From an uncultured Sphingomonas sp. (GTDB taxonomy: Bacteria > Pseudomonadota > Alphaproteobacteria > Sphingomonadales > Sphingomonadaceae), in contig CADCWB010000232.1 in assembly GCA_902806295.1 (NCBI GenBank), forward strand, positions 1-15,888: a DNA stretch of 15,888 nucleotides, given 5' to 3'. The position numbers and the translations under genes are program-made. The notes beneath the pieces were generated by a model. It ran no database searches and was not told the DNA's origin. It saw only the letters and a program-made list of their open reading frames with translations. Shown piece by piece: positions 7,164-14,425 of the stretch. Each line of letters opens with the position of its first letter. The first letter of the stretch is position 1.

Positions 7164-8756
7164 TCAGATATGCAGTTCGCGCGGACGGCTGCGCTTGACC
7201 CACAGCGCCACCAGCATGCGGGTGAAGTTCACGGCAGTGAACACGGAGGTGACGATCCCGATGAACAGCACCACCGCAAAGCCGCGGATCGGGCCCGAGC
7301 CGAAGTAGAACATCAGCGCCGCCGCGATCGTGTTGGTGATGTTGGCATCGAAGATGGCGGTGGACGCCTCCTTGTAGCCCGTTTCCAGCGCATCGAGGAT
7401 CTTGCGCCCGCGCTTCAATTCCTCGCGGATACGCTCGTTGATGAGCACGTTGGCGTCGACCGCGGCGCCGATCGTCAGCACGAAGCCGGCGATGCCGGGC
7501 AGGGTTAGGGTCGCATTGAAGATCGCCATGATGCCCAGGATCATCAGCGCGTTTACGATCAGTGCCAGGTTGGCGTAAGCGCCGAACCGGCCATAGGTGA
7601 TCAGCATGAATGCCATCACGGCCAGGATGGCGATGGCCGAAGCGATCGCGCCTTTTTCGATCGAGTCCTTGCCGAGATCGGGACCGACGGTGCGTTCCTC
7701 GATCACGTTGAGCTTTACCGGCAGCTGGCCCGACGCAAGGCTGATGGCGAGCGCGTTGGCGCTTTCCACCGTGAAGTTGCCGCTGATCTGCGCTTGGCCG
7801 CCCAGGATTGGTTCGTTGATGTTGGGCGCGGACAGGACCTTATTGTCGAGGATGATGGCGAACGGCTTGCCGACATTCTCCTGAGTAACTCGGCCGAAGC
7901 GGCGCGCTCCCGCGGAATTGAAGGTGATGGAAACGACCGGGGCGCCCGATTGGGATTCGAAGCTCTGCTTGGCGTCGACCAGTTGCTCGCCCGACACCAT
8001 TACCCGCCGCTGCACGGCGATGAAGCCGGTGCCGTCCGCCATGGGCAGCGCCTGGCTGCCGGCCGGCGCACGGCCTTGCGCCAGCTGCGCGGGATCGGCG
8101 GTCTGGTCGACCAGCTTGAACTCCAGCCGAACGGTCTGGCCGATCAGGGCCTTGAGTGCTTCGGGATCTTCGACGCCGGGCACCTGCACCAAGATCCGGC
8201 GCTCGCCCTGGCCGACCACCGTCACCTCCTTAGTGCCGCCGGGATCGATCCGCCGCCGAACTACTTCGCGAGCGCTAGTCATCGCGTCGCGCAAGCTGGC
8301 TTGGATCCCCGCCTGAGTCGGAGTCAGCACCGCCCGGTTGCCGTCCAGAGTCGAAACCTCCCAGGTCCGGGTGCCGGTCAGGCCGACTGGCTGGGTCAGG
8401 GTTCGCATCCGCTCCACCGCGGCATCGAGCTGCGCGGGATCGCGAACCATGAAGCTGATCCGTCCGCCGCTAGTAGACATGTCCCCCACCGCAATCCGCG
8501 GATCACGCCGCAGCTCGACCTGGACGTTTTCCTCCATCTTTGTCAGCCGCTGCTTCTCGGCATCGGCAAGATCGGCTTCGAGCAACAGGTGGCTGCCGCC
8601 GGCAAGGTCGAGGCCCAGGTTGATGCGGGCTTGCGGCAGGAAGCTCGGGTAGCGCTCCATCGCGGACTGCGGCAGCAGGCTGGGAATGGCGAAGATGATG
8701 CCGGCCAGGATCGTCAGGCTGATCGCCCACACCTTCCAGCGCGCGAAATCAAGCAT
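7164..8756 (-). CDS. secD: Protein translocase subunit SecD
   Basis: SecD is the larger partner of SecF in the Sec accessory complex of the inner membrane. The 530-residue protein has an N-terminal membrane segment (about 9-28) and the signature NLGLDLAGGSHLLLE at 46-60. A large periplasmic region follows, including RRRIDPGGTKEVTVVGQGER and the head subdomain. The C-terminal membrane bundle carries GAAVDANVLINERIREE, the helix containing the conserved aspartate. No truncation is seen. Its ATG shares one base with the TGA of yajC (TGATG at 8754-8758), so translation is probably coupled by termination and restart. Confidence 0.98.
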   Translation of the reverse strand: MLDFARWKVWAISLTILAGIIFAIPSLLPQSAMERYPSFLPQARINLGLDLAGGSHLLLEADLADAEKQRLTKMEENVQVELRRDPRIAVGDMSTSGGRISFMVRDPAQLDAAVERMRTLTQPVGLTGTRTWEVSTLDGNRAVLTPTQAGIQASLRDAMTSAREVVRRRIDPGGTKEVTVVGQGERRILVQVPGVEDPEALKALIGQTVRLEFKLVDQTADPAQLAQGRAPAGSQALPMADGTGFIAVQRRVMVSGEQLVDAKQSFESQSGAPVVSITFNSAGARRFGRVTQENVGKPFAIILDNKVLSAPNINEPILGGQAQISGNFTVESANALAISLASGQLPVKLNVIEERTVGPDLGKDSIEKGAIASAIAILAVMAFMLITYGRFGAYANLALIVNALMILGIMAIFNATLTLPGIAGFVLTIGAAVDANVLINERIREELKRGRKILDALETGYKEASTAIFDANITNTIAAALMFYFGSGPIRGFAVVLFIGIVTSVFTAVNFTRMLVALWVKRSRPRELHI

Positions 8757-9100
8757 CAGTCGTTGGCCGGCTTCGCGGCCGGAGTGATCACCTGGCTGAT
8801 GGTCGACTTGACGATGCGGACCTTCACGCCCTGCGCGATCTCCACCTCCGCTTCATTGTCGTCGAGCACGCGGGTGACCCGGGCTCGAATGCCGCCGGCC
8901 GTGACTATATCGTCGCCCTTCTTGACGGCGGAAATGGTCGCCTGGTGCTGCTTCAGCTTGCGCTGCTGGGGACGGATCATCAGCAGGTAGAAGATCAGGA
9001 AGATCAACACCCACGGCAGGATCCCGATCAGGAAACCTGTGGTCCCACCAGGAGCGGCACCGGCCGTGGCGGCAGTGGTCATCAGTAGTAGGCTCGACAT
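8756..9100 (-). CDS. yajC: Preprotein translocase subunit YajC
   Basis: YajC is a small single-span inner-membrane protein that associates with SecDF. The product from the ATG at 9098-9100 is 114 residues. It has a short N-terminal periplasmic segment rich in Ala/Gly, a membrane helix (about 23-44, GFLIGILPWVLIFLIFYLLM), the hallmark IRPQQRKLKQHQ, and a C-terminal domain with VKKGDDIVTAGGIRARVTRV. The frame stays open upstream to 9226, but those 42 codons read through tRNA-Pro (they give GVAQPGSASH...WFESSRPD, a known artefact) and are not protein. No clear Shine-Dalgarno precedes the ATG. A second in-frame ATG six codons later (M7) is possible but also lacks one. The gene lies 34 bases after the tRNA with no obvious terminator between. 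Confidence 0.95.
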   Translation of the reverse strand: MSSLLLMTTAATAGAAPGGTTGFLIGILPWVLIFLIFYLLMIRPQQRKLKQHQATISAVKKGDDIVTAGGIRARVTRVLDDNEAEVEIAQGVKVRIVKSTISQVITPAAKPAND

Positions 9101-9134
9101 GGGCGTTGGTGAACTTTCGGGGCTTGAGCCATGA

Positions 9135-9211
9135 TGGTCGGGGCGACTGGATTCGAACCAGCGACCCCCACACCCCCAGTGTGATGCGCTACCAGGCTGC
9201 GCTACGCCCCG
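9135..9211 (-). tRNA. tRNA-Pro, anticodon GGG
   Basis: The minus strand folds as a complete 77-nt tRNA with an encoded CCA end. The acceptor arms CGGGGCG and CGCCCCG pair perfectly. The D arm is GCGC...GCGC. The anticodon stem TCACA/TGTGG holds the loop CTGGGGG, placing GGG at 34-36, which reads CCC proline codons. The T arm has the loop TTCGAAT, and the discriminator base is A. Translation of this DNA creates spurious peptides on both strands, which must not be annotated as protein. Confidence 0.97.
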
Positions 9212-9223
9212 ACCAGACCGGCG

Positions 9224-9252
9224 CATCTAGTTGCGGCAACCGAGCAAAGCAA
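9224..9252 (-). promoter_or_regulatory. Candidate promoter of tRNA-Pro
   Basis: On the minus strand TTGCTT (9247-9252) and TAGATG (9224-9229) are separated by 17 bases, and the second box ends 12 bases before the mature 5' end of the tRNA. The spacing is right for a housekeeping sigma factor, but both hexamers match consensus only about half way. The segment lies in the 55 bases between divergent starts, so any plus-strand promoter for the DUF2459 gene must overlap it. Confidence 0.3.
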
Positions 9253-9266
9253 GGCATGGGTCGGCC

Positions 9267-9950
9267 ATGGCTCGACGACGACGCAAGGGCGGATGGGGAA
9301 GGAAGCTGCTGCTTGCGGTGGGTGCGGTGCCCGCGCTTTACCTGCTGGCGGTGCTGCTCGGTTCGCTGGTGCCGGTGAATGCCAGTTGGGAGGAACCCGA
9401 GCGCGGGACAACCGTCTACCTTCGCTCGAACGGCATTCACGTCGACATCGTCATGCCGGCCATGGCGCATGGCCTAGACTGGCGACCATATTTCCCACGC
9501 TCCGACTTTGCGACAGCGCCCGCTGCCCCGCGATGGTTCGCCTTCGGCGCTGGCGAGCGCCGGGTTTACCTGGAGACGCCGAGCTGGAAAGACTTGACGC
9601 CGCGCACCGCGTGGGCGGCGCTGACCGGCGGCGAGCGAGTCATGCATGTGAAACGCACGCTCGACCCCGGCACCGACCTGCGCGCCATCCGCCTGCGACC
9701 CGAGGAATATCGCCGCTTGTGGGCGGCAGTGCGGGCGCAGCTGGAGCTATCCCCGGCGGGACGGCCGCAGCGGATCGACCACCCCGGCTACTTCGGCGAC
9801 GACGCTTTCTACCGAGCCCGCGGCAAGGCCAGCGCGCTCAACACCTGCAACACGTGGGTTGCGGACCAGCTTCGCCTGGCCGGTGTGGAGACCAGTGGCT
9901 GGAGCCCGTTCGCTCAGGGGCTGATGTGGCGTTATCGGCAGAAGGAGTGA
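9267..9950 (+). CDS. DUF2459 / TIGR02117 family membrane-anchored protein
   Basis: The 227-residue protein has a basic N-terminus (ARRRRKGGWGRK), one membrane helix at about 13-36, and a region that should face the periplasm. Conserved-looking motifs are SNGIHVDIV (54-62), FGAGERRVYLETPSW (93-107) and LNTCNTWVAD (191-200). These match the family I know as DUF2459, sometimes called 'urease-associated' only from genome context; no urease genes are here. The ATG at 9267 is preferred over an in-frame TTG at 9231, because the latter lies within the tRNA upstream region and adds 12 codons before the basic segment. An AAGG at 9251-9254 is a rather distant ribosome binding site. H58 and C194 are candidate catalytic residues (inference). 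Confidence 0.88.
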   Translation: MARRRRKGGWGRKLLLAVGAVPALYLLAVLLGSLVPVNASWEEPERGTTVYLRSNGIHVDIVMPAMAHGLDWRPYFPRSDFATAPAAPRWFAFGAGERRVYLETPSWKDLTPRTAWAALTGGERVMHVKRTLDPGTDLRAIRLRPEEYRRLWAAVRAQLELSPAGRPQRIDHPGYFGDDAFYRARGKASALNTCNTWVADQLRLAGVETSGWSPFAQGLMWRYRQKE

Positions 9951-9951
9951 T

Positions 9952-10040
9952 CGTCATTGCGAGCGCAGCGAAGCAATCCAGTCCTCATCTCGCGCCGAAG
10001 AACACTGGATTGCCGCGTCGCTGCGCTCCTCGCAATGACG
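9952..10040. repeat. 89-bp palindromic repeat between convergent genes
   Basis: The left arm (9952-9982) begins CGTCATTGCGAGCGCAGCGA and the right arm (10004-10040) ends CTCCTCGCAATGACG. The arms are complementary except for two 3-base insertions in the right arm and one substitution, around a loop of about 21 bases. I recall this ATTGCGAG...GCAATCC element as a widely dispersed intergenic repeat in bacteria; this was not checked. It fills almost all of the 94 bases between the stops of the DUF2459 gene (9950) and hslU (10045). It could therefore serve as a bidirectional transcript end, although there is no T-run. A decayed relative is at 3544-3625. Confidence 0.85.
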
Positions 10041-10044
10041 CTAG

Positions 10045-11343
10045 CTAGAGCACGTACCGGCTGAGATCGGCGTTCCGCGCGATGCTGCTGAGCTGCTGCT
10101 CGACAAACGCCGCATCCACGGTCAGCGTTTCGCCTTGGCGATCCTCGGCCTCGTAGCTGACGGTCTCGAGCAACTTCTCCAGCACCGTCTGCAAGCGCCG
10201 CGCCCCGATGTTCTCGAGCGATTGGTTCACCTCCGCCGCAATCCGGGCGAGCGCGCGGATGCCCTCGGCCGAGAACTCGACCCCGACGCCCTCAGTGGCC
10301 AGCAGCGCGCGATATTGCTCGGTCAGGCTGGCCCGTGTGTCGGACAGGATGGAGACGAAATCGTCCTCCGTCAGCGCACTCAGCTCCACTCGGATCGGCA
10401 GTCTCCCCTGCAGCTCAGGCAGCAGGTCGGCCGGCTTCGCGACGTGGAAGGCGCCGGACGCAATGAACAGGATGTGGTCGGTCTTGATCGGCCCGTATTT
10501 GGTGGACACCGTGGTGCCCTCGATCAACGGCAGCAGGTCGCGCTGAACGCCTTCACGGCTGACAGAGCCGCCGCGCACCTCCGACATCGCGATTTTGTCA
10601 ATTTCGTCCAGGAACACGATCCCGTTGGCTTCGGCATCGGCCAAGGCGACGCGGTTCACGTCGTCCTGGTCGAGCCGCTTGTCAGCCTCCTCCTCGACCA
10701 GCTTGGCGAATGCGGCCGGCACCTTGAGCTTGCGCCGCTTCTTGGGCGCGCCGCCCATCGCCTTGGACATCATCTCGCTCAGATTGATCATGCCCATACC
10801 GCCGCCGCCCGGCAGGTCGAATGGCATGGCGGGCGCTTCGGTCACGTCGATTTCGACCTCGGCCGTATCCAGGCTGCCGTCGCTGAAGCGCTGGCGGAAG
10901 GACGCGCGGGTCGCTTCGGACGAGCCCTTGCCGGTCAGCGCATCGAGCAGGCGCTCCATCGCCGCTTCCTCGGCGGCGGTCCGAACGCGCTCACGCCGGC
11001 GCTCCTTTTCCAGCCGCACCGCTTCCTCGACCAGGTCGCGGGCAATCTGCTCCACGTCGCGGCCGACATAGCCGACCTCCGTGAACTTGGTCGCCTCCAC
11101 CTTCACGAACGGCGCATCGGCCAGCTTGGCCAAGCGGCGGCTGATCTCCGTCTTGCCGCAGCCGGTCGGCCCGATCATCAGGATGTTCTTGGGCGTGACC
11201 TCGTCGCGCAACTCTGGCGAAAGCCGCTGCCGGCGCCAGCGGTTGCGCAGGGCTACGGCCACCGCGCGCTTGGCGTCGGCCTGGCCGATGATGTGCTCGT
11301 CCAAAGCCTTGACGATGGCCTTGGGGGTCAGATTGTCGTTCAT
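10045..11343 (-). CDS. hslU: ATP-dependent protease ATPase subunit HslU (ClpY)
   Basis: HslU is the AAA+ unfoldase that feeds proteins into the HslV peptidase in the cytosol. The 432-residue protein shows Walker A GPTGCGKT at 58-65, the pore loop GYVG at 91-94, an inserted I domain (about 105-235, including a glycine-rich stretch at 179-184), Walker B IVFLDEID at 242-249, GRLPIRVEL near the second region of homology, and the sensor-2 motif ENIGARRL at 377-384. The C-terminus DLSRYVL is of the type that docks into HslV. The length is typical. It starts 6 bases after the hslV stop. The TAG stop lies a few bases from the palindromic repeat. Confidence 0.98.
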   Translation of the reverse strand: MNDNLTPKAIVKALDEHIIGQADAKRAVAVALRNRWRRQRLSPELRDEVTPKNILMIGPTGCGKTEISRRLAKLADAPFVKVEATKFTEVGYVGRDVEQIARDLVEEAVRLEKERRRERVRTAAEEAAMERLLDALTGKGSSEATRASFRQRFSDGSLDTAEVEIDVTEAPAMPFDLPGGGGMGMINLSEMMSKAMGGAPKKRRKLKVPAAFAKLVEEEADKRLDQDDVNRVALADAEANGIVFLDEIDKIAMSEVRGGSVSREGVQRDLLPLIEGTTVSTKYGPIKTDHILFIASGAFHVAKPADLLPELQGRLPIRVELSALTEDDFVSILSDTRASLTEQYRALLATEGVGVEFSAEGIRALARIAAEVNQSLENIGARRLQTVLEKLLETVSYEAEDRQGETLTVDAAFVEQQLSSIARNADLSRYVL

Positions 11344-11349
11344 AATGTC

Positions 11350-11883
11350 CTAGACTGTCTCGACCGTCAGCCGGTCGTTGGTGAACACGCACACTTCCGC
11401 AGCGATCGCCATCGCGCGGCGGGCCAGCTTCTCCGGGTGGGGCTCGTACTCGGCGAGCGCCTTCGCCGCGGCCAGCGCGTAGTTGCCGCCGGAGCCGATC
11501 GCCGCGATGCCGCCCTCCGGCTCCAGCACATCGCCGTTGCCAGTCAGGATCAGCAGCACCTCGGCATCGGCGACGATCATCATCGCCTCCAGGTTGCGGA
11601 GATACTTGTCCGTCCGCCAATCCTTGGCGAGCTCCACCGCGGCCCGCAGCAACTGGCCGTTATGCGCCTCCAGCTTCTTCTCCAGCCGCTCGAACAGTGT
11701 GAAGGCGTCGGCGGTCGCGCCCGCGAACCCGCCGATGACCTTGGCGTCCTTGCCCAGGCGCCGGACCTTCTTGGCGTTGGGCTTCATCACCGTGTTGCCC
11801 ATCGACACCTGGCCGTCGCCGGCGATCACCGTGCGCCCGTCCTTCTTGACGCCCAGGATGGTTGTCCCGTGCCAGCTTTCCAT
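11350..11883 (-). CDS. hslV: ATP-dependent protease peptidase subunit HslV (ClpQ)
   Basis: HslV is the threonine peptidase core of the HslVU protease. The 177-residue protein begins MESWHG, then TTILGVKKDGRTVIAGDGQ. By homology with E. coli HslV (which starts MTTI), T7 is the catalytic N-terminal threonine exposed after removal of a six-residue propeptide; propeptide-bearing forms are usual in alphaproteobacteria. Other family motifs are GNTVMKPNAKKVRRL, GGFAGATADAFTLFERLE and AIGSGGNYALAAAKAL. A GGGAG ribosome binding site (11888-11892) lies 4 bases before the ATG. It is 14 bases downstream of the lipoprotein hydrolase gene and 6 bases before hslU, so it is likely read with both. Confidence 0.98.
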   Translation of the reverse strand: MESWHGTTILGVKKDGRTVIAGDGQVSMGNTVMKPNAKKVRRLGKDAKVIGGFAGATADAFTLFERLEKKLEAHNGQLLRAAVELAKDWRTDKYLRNLEAMMIVADAEVLLILTGNGDVLEPEGGIAAIGSGGNYALAAAKALAEYEPHPEKLARRAMAIAAEVCVFTNDRLTVETV

Positions 11884-11897
11884 GTTGCTCCCGCTCT

Positions 11898-12800
11898 CTA
11901 CTTGGCAGGAGAGGTGGGAAGTTCGGTGGCAGAGCGCAAGAAAGCGGCGCTATCGGACAGCACGGGTGTGCGTCCGCGGAACGGGCGTGAGAGGGAGAGC
12001 GCCAGGTCCGTGTGGTTGGCCCTGCCATAGAGCTTGAACTCGTGCCGCACCCCGGCTGCACCGAGCCGGGCGGCGAGCTGCTGGCTGTTGCGCGGGAACA
12101 CCGTGCGGTCGTTCCCGCCATGGCCGAGAAAGATCGGTGGATCGCGGGGCGACACGAAGCTGATCGGCTGGGTGTCGGCCGGGCTGGGCCATTGGCCGAA
12201 TGCGCCCAAGCTGCGCGGATCGGTGAAGGGTGCAAAGTCGAGTGGGGCGGCGAGCAACGCGGCCGCCTTGACTGTGCCCGGCGGCAACCATCGCGGGTCG
12301 AGCGCGAGCATGGCTGCGATGTAGCCGCCGGCGCTGTGGCCCGCGACGGTGATCCGCCGCGGGTCGCCGCCGTAGCGCGCGGCATTCGCCTGTGCCCATC
12401 GCACGGCGGCGGCCCCGTCCTCGACGAACGCCGGAAAGCGGGCCTGCGGCACAAGCCGGTAGTCGGGCACCACAGCCACGAATTGCTGGCCGGCATAGGC
12501 CGCACCGGCAAAGCCATATTCACTGCGCGAGCCGGACGACCAACCGCCGCCATAGAAGAATACGACCACCGGCAAGCGCTCGCCAGCCGCGCGCCGACTA
12601 GGCACCCAGACGTCGAGCTTCTGCCGGTCGAGCGAGCCATAGGCGAGGTCCGTCCCCGCGCGCCGAGCGTCGTTGGCGCCGGGCGTGAGCCGGTCGAGGC
12701 CGTTGAGCAGGCCCACCGGTGAGCAGCCGCCGAGCGCGATCAGCGCGCCGATAGAAGCGAGCCTTCGCCGCCAACCAGCCGAACGTGGTGCCGCCGTCAT
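11898..12800 (-). CDS. Lipoprotein alpha/beta hydrolase (BD-FAE/HSL-like esterase)
   Basis: From the ATG at 12798-12800 the product is 300 residues. The N-terminus has a basic stretch (WRRRLASIGALIALGG) and a lipobox ending in C26, indicating an exported lipoprotein. The hydrolase fold is clear: an oxyanion motif YGGGW at 83-87 (in place of the HGGG of hormone-sensitive-lipase-type esterases), nucleophile S156 in GHSAGG, D231 in GHGGNDRTV and H263 in RANHTDL, giving a complete triad. It is probably a carboxylesterase; the substrate is unknown. The start is set by an ATGA overlap with the phospholipase D stop (12797-12800). The frame stays open upstream to 12851, but that would run 55 bases into the phospholipase gene. 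It is followed 14 bases later by hslV. Confidence 0.9.
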   Translation of the reverse strand: MTAAPRSAGWRRRLASIGALIALGGCSPVGLLNGLDRLTPGANDARRAGTDLAYGSLDRQKLDVWVPSRRAAGERLPVVVFFYGGGWSSGSRSEYGFAGAAYAGQQFVAVVPDYRLVPQARFPAFVEDGAAAVRWAQANAARYGGDPRRITVAGHSAGGYIAAMLALDPRWLPPGTVKAAALLAAPLDFAPFTDPRSLGAFGQWPSPADTQPISFVSPRDPPIFLGHGGNDRTVFPRNSQQLAARLGAAGVRHEFKLYGRANHTDLALSLSRPFRGRTPVLSDSAAFLRSATELPTSPAK

Positions 12801-14278
12801 GCGGGAACCTGAGTCACACCCTGGTGGCGGCGGCGCATTCGTCGACGCCATTGGCTACGGATCGGATCGAACAGGCTGCGGCGGGTCATGCCCTCGAACA
12901 TGGCGTCGGGGCTCTTGGGATCAAGCAGCTCGGTATCGGCGATGAACGCCGCCGCCCCTGTCGGCTTCTCGATCGGGAGTAGCGCGAGGCTCTTGCCCGG
13001 CCCCCGCAGCGCCTCGATGGTCGCCAGCAGCGATCCCGTTTCGGCGAAGTGGCGCTCAACCTCAGCCATCTCGCGGCCGAGATGCTCGGCCATCAGCCGG
13101 GTGCGCAGCCCGGCGATCGCCTGGCGCTCTCCATCGCTGCACGCCTGCAGTGCCAAATCGCATTCGCTGTCCAAACCCAGACTGCGGTTGTTGAGGTTGG
13201 ACGAACCGACCCGCAGCAGCTCGTCGTCGACGATCATGATCTTGGCATGGACGTAGATGTCGTCTCCGCCTTTCGTCTTCGGCGTGAAGATGCGGAAGCG
13301 GTTGCCCGGGTCGGAGCGCCCGATGATCTGCGCCATGCGAACTCGGGTCGCGTCCATCGCTACCTGTTCCAACCAACCTTCGGCCTTGAGCGGGCCGACC
13401 AGCACGATCTCCGGCGGGTCGGGCTGCTCCAGCCGGCGGATGATGGCAGCGCCGATCGCTGGCGAGGTGAAGTACTGGTTCTCGATATAGATAAAGCGCT
13501 TGGCGGCCGCGATCATGTCCTCGAACAGTATCTGCACTTCCTGCACTCTCGGCCAGTCGAGGTAGGCGGCGGTGTTGCGCGCCACCGCCAGGTCGACGCT
13601 GCCGAACTGCGGCTGGAGGCCTTCCGGCCAGAGGCAGCCGGGATCCTCGATTTGCGGCAGTTCTTCGCCGGTGGCCCGCCGCCACCGGTCGCGGGCGACC
13701 TCGCCGATTGCCGCGGCAGCTGGGCCATCCACCGCCATGGTCGCGTCATGCCACGGGCCATAAGGCTTGCCATTGGGCCGCACTCGGTCCGGATCATTGT
13801 CGCGGTGCGCGGGTCGGTCCCAGCGGTCGCCGGTCATGTCGATCCCGCCGCAGATGGCGAAGCAGTCGTCGATCACCACGATCTTCTGGTGATGGCTGCA
13901 TCCGGTCGGATGGGCATGATCCAGCCGAAAGCGAATGGACTTCTGCGCCGCGAGCCTGGCGAACCAGGCGATCGCTCGACCGCGGGCCAACAGCTTCAGC
14001 GCGCCGATGTCCCACTTCAGAATAAGGATCGGCACGTCCGGCTTCCGCTCGCTGAGGTCGAACAGGAAGTCGCCCAGCGTTTCGTCCCGGTTGACTTCCT
14101 CCGTCCGGTCAAGCCTGATGCGCGGATCGAAGTCCCAGCCGATGATCAGGATGCGGTGCTTGGCCTGCAGCATGGCCTGGCGGATCACTCGATAATAGTC
14201 GCAGGCGTCGACGATCACCGCCGCCTTGTCCGCCCGCTCCACTCGCCAGCAATTACGTCCCGCTTCAAACAACGCCAT
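12797..14278 (-). CDS. Phospholipase D family protein (two HKD motifs)
   Basis: From the ATG at 14276-14278 the product is 493 residues. It has two HxKxxxxD motifs: HQKIVVID (H130, K132, D137, followed by GGIDMTGDRWD) and HAKIMIVD (H344, K346, D351, followed by GSSNLNNRS). This is the pseudo-dimeric active site of phospholipase D and cardiolipin synthase relatives. Neither a signal peptide nor an N-terminal membrane pair is seen, unlike most bacterial cardiolipin synthases, so a soluble phospholipase D-type phosphodiesterase is favoured. The chosen start has a GAGG site 5 bases upstream. An in-frame ATG at 14356 lies inside the palindromic repeat and would add MLKRVQRD... encoded by the repeat; it is rejected. 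The stop overlaps the esterase start by 4 bases. Confidence 0.93.
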   Translation of the reverse strand: MALFEAGRNCWRVERADKAAVIVDACDYYRVIRQAMLQAKHRILIIGWDFDPRIRLDRTEEVNRDETLGDFLFDLSERKPDVPILILKWDIGALKLLARGRAIAWFARLAAQKSIRFRLDHAHPTGCSHHQKIVVIDDCFAICGGIDMTGDRWDRPAHRDNDPDRVRPNGKPYGPWHDATMAVDGPAAAAIGEVARDRWRRATGEELPQIEDPGCLWPEGLQPQFGSVDLAVARNTAAYLDWPRVQEVQILFEDMIAAAKRFIYIENQYFTSPAIGAAIIRRLEQPDPPEIVLVGPLKAEGWLEQVAMDATRVRMAQIIGRSDPGNRFRIFTPKTKGGDDIYVHAKIMIVDDELLRVGSSNLNNRSLGLDSECDLALQACSDGERQAIAGLRTRLMAEHLGREMAEVERHFAETGSLLATIEALRGPGKSLALLPIEKPTGAAAFIADTELLDPKSPDAMFEGMTRRSLFDPIRSQWRRRMRRRHQGVTQVPA

Positions 14279-14331
14279 TTCCGCCTCATGCCAGCAGTAG
14301 CAGTGAGGGGAAAGGCGCAGAGTAGTTGCAT

Positions 14332-14421
14332 CGTCACGCTGAACTCGTTTCAGCATCCACCCGTCCGCATGGTCCGTCGGAACGGCAGGGGCATGGACCC
14401 TGAAACAAGTTCAGGCTGACG
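14332..14421. repeat. 90-bp palindromic repeat upstream of phospholipase D
   Basis: The arms are 14332-14359 (containing CTGAACTCGTTTCAG) and 14394-14421 (containing CTGAAACAAGTTCAG). They are complementary at 23 of 28 positions around a loop of about 34 bases. I recall GTCACCCTGAACTTGTTTCAG-type elements as abundant intergenic repeats in sphingomonads (not checked). It lies 4 bases past the holin stop, so it probably forms the 3' end of the lysis transcript. The remaining intergenic bases at 14279-14331 should hold the phospholipase D promoter, but no clear -35/-10 pair is visible. Confidence 0.82.
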
Positions 14422-14425
14422 GGCA

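Noticed and set aside
6011..7198. 395-codon plus-strand open frame, and similar long frames at 682-1680, 7794-8990 and 13049-14419
   Set aside because: All are antisense to clear housekeeping genes (secF, ligA, secD, phospholipase D). Their composition (His/Gln/Arg/Asp rich) is typical of reverse-complement frames in high-GC DNA.
9106..9378. Plus-strand frame containing GDWIRTSDPHTPSVMRYQAAL
   Set aside because: This peptide is the antisense translation of tRNA-Pro, a familiar annotation artefact.
10135..12030. 631-codon open frame on the plus strand
   Set aside because: It lies antisense to hslU, hslV and the esterase 3' end, whose catalytic motifs are intact. It is a high-GC mirror frame with no recognisable domains.
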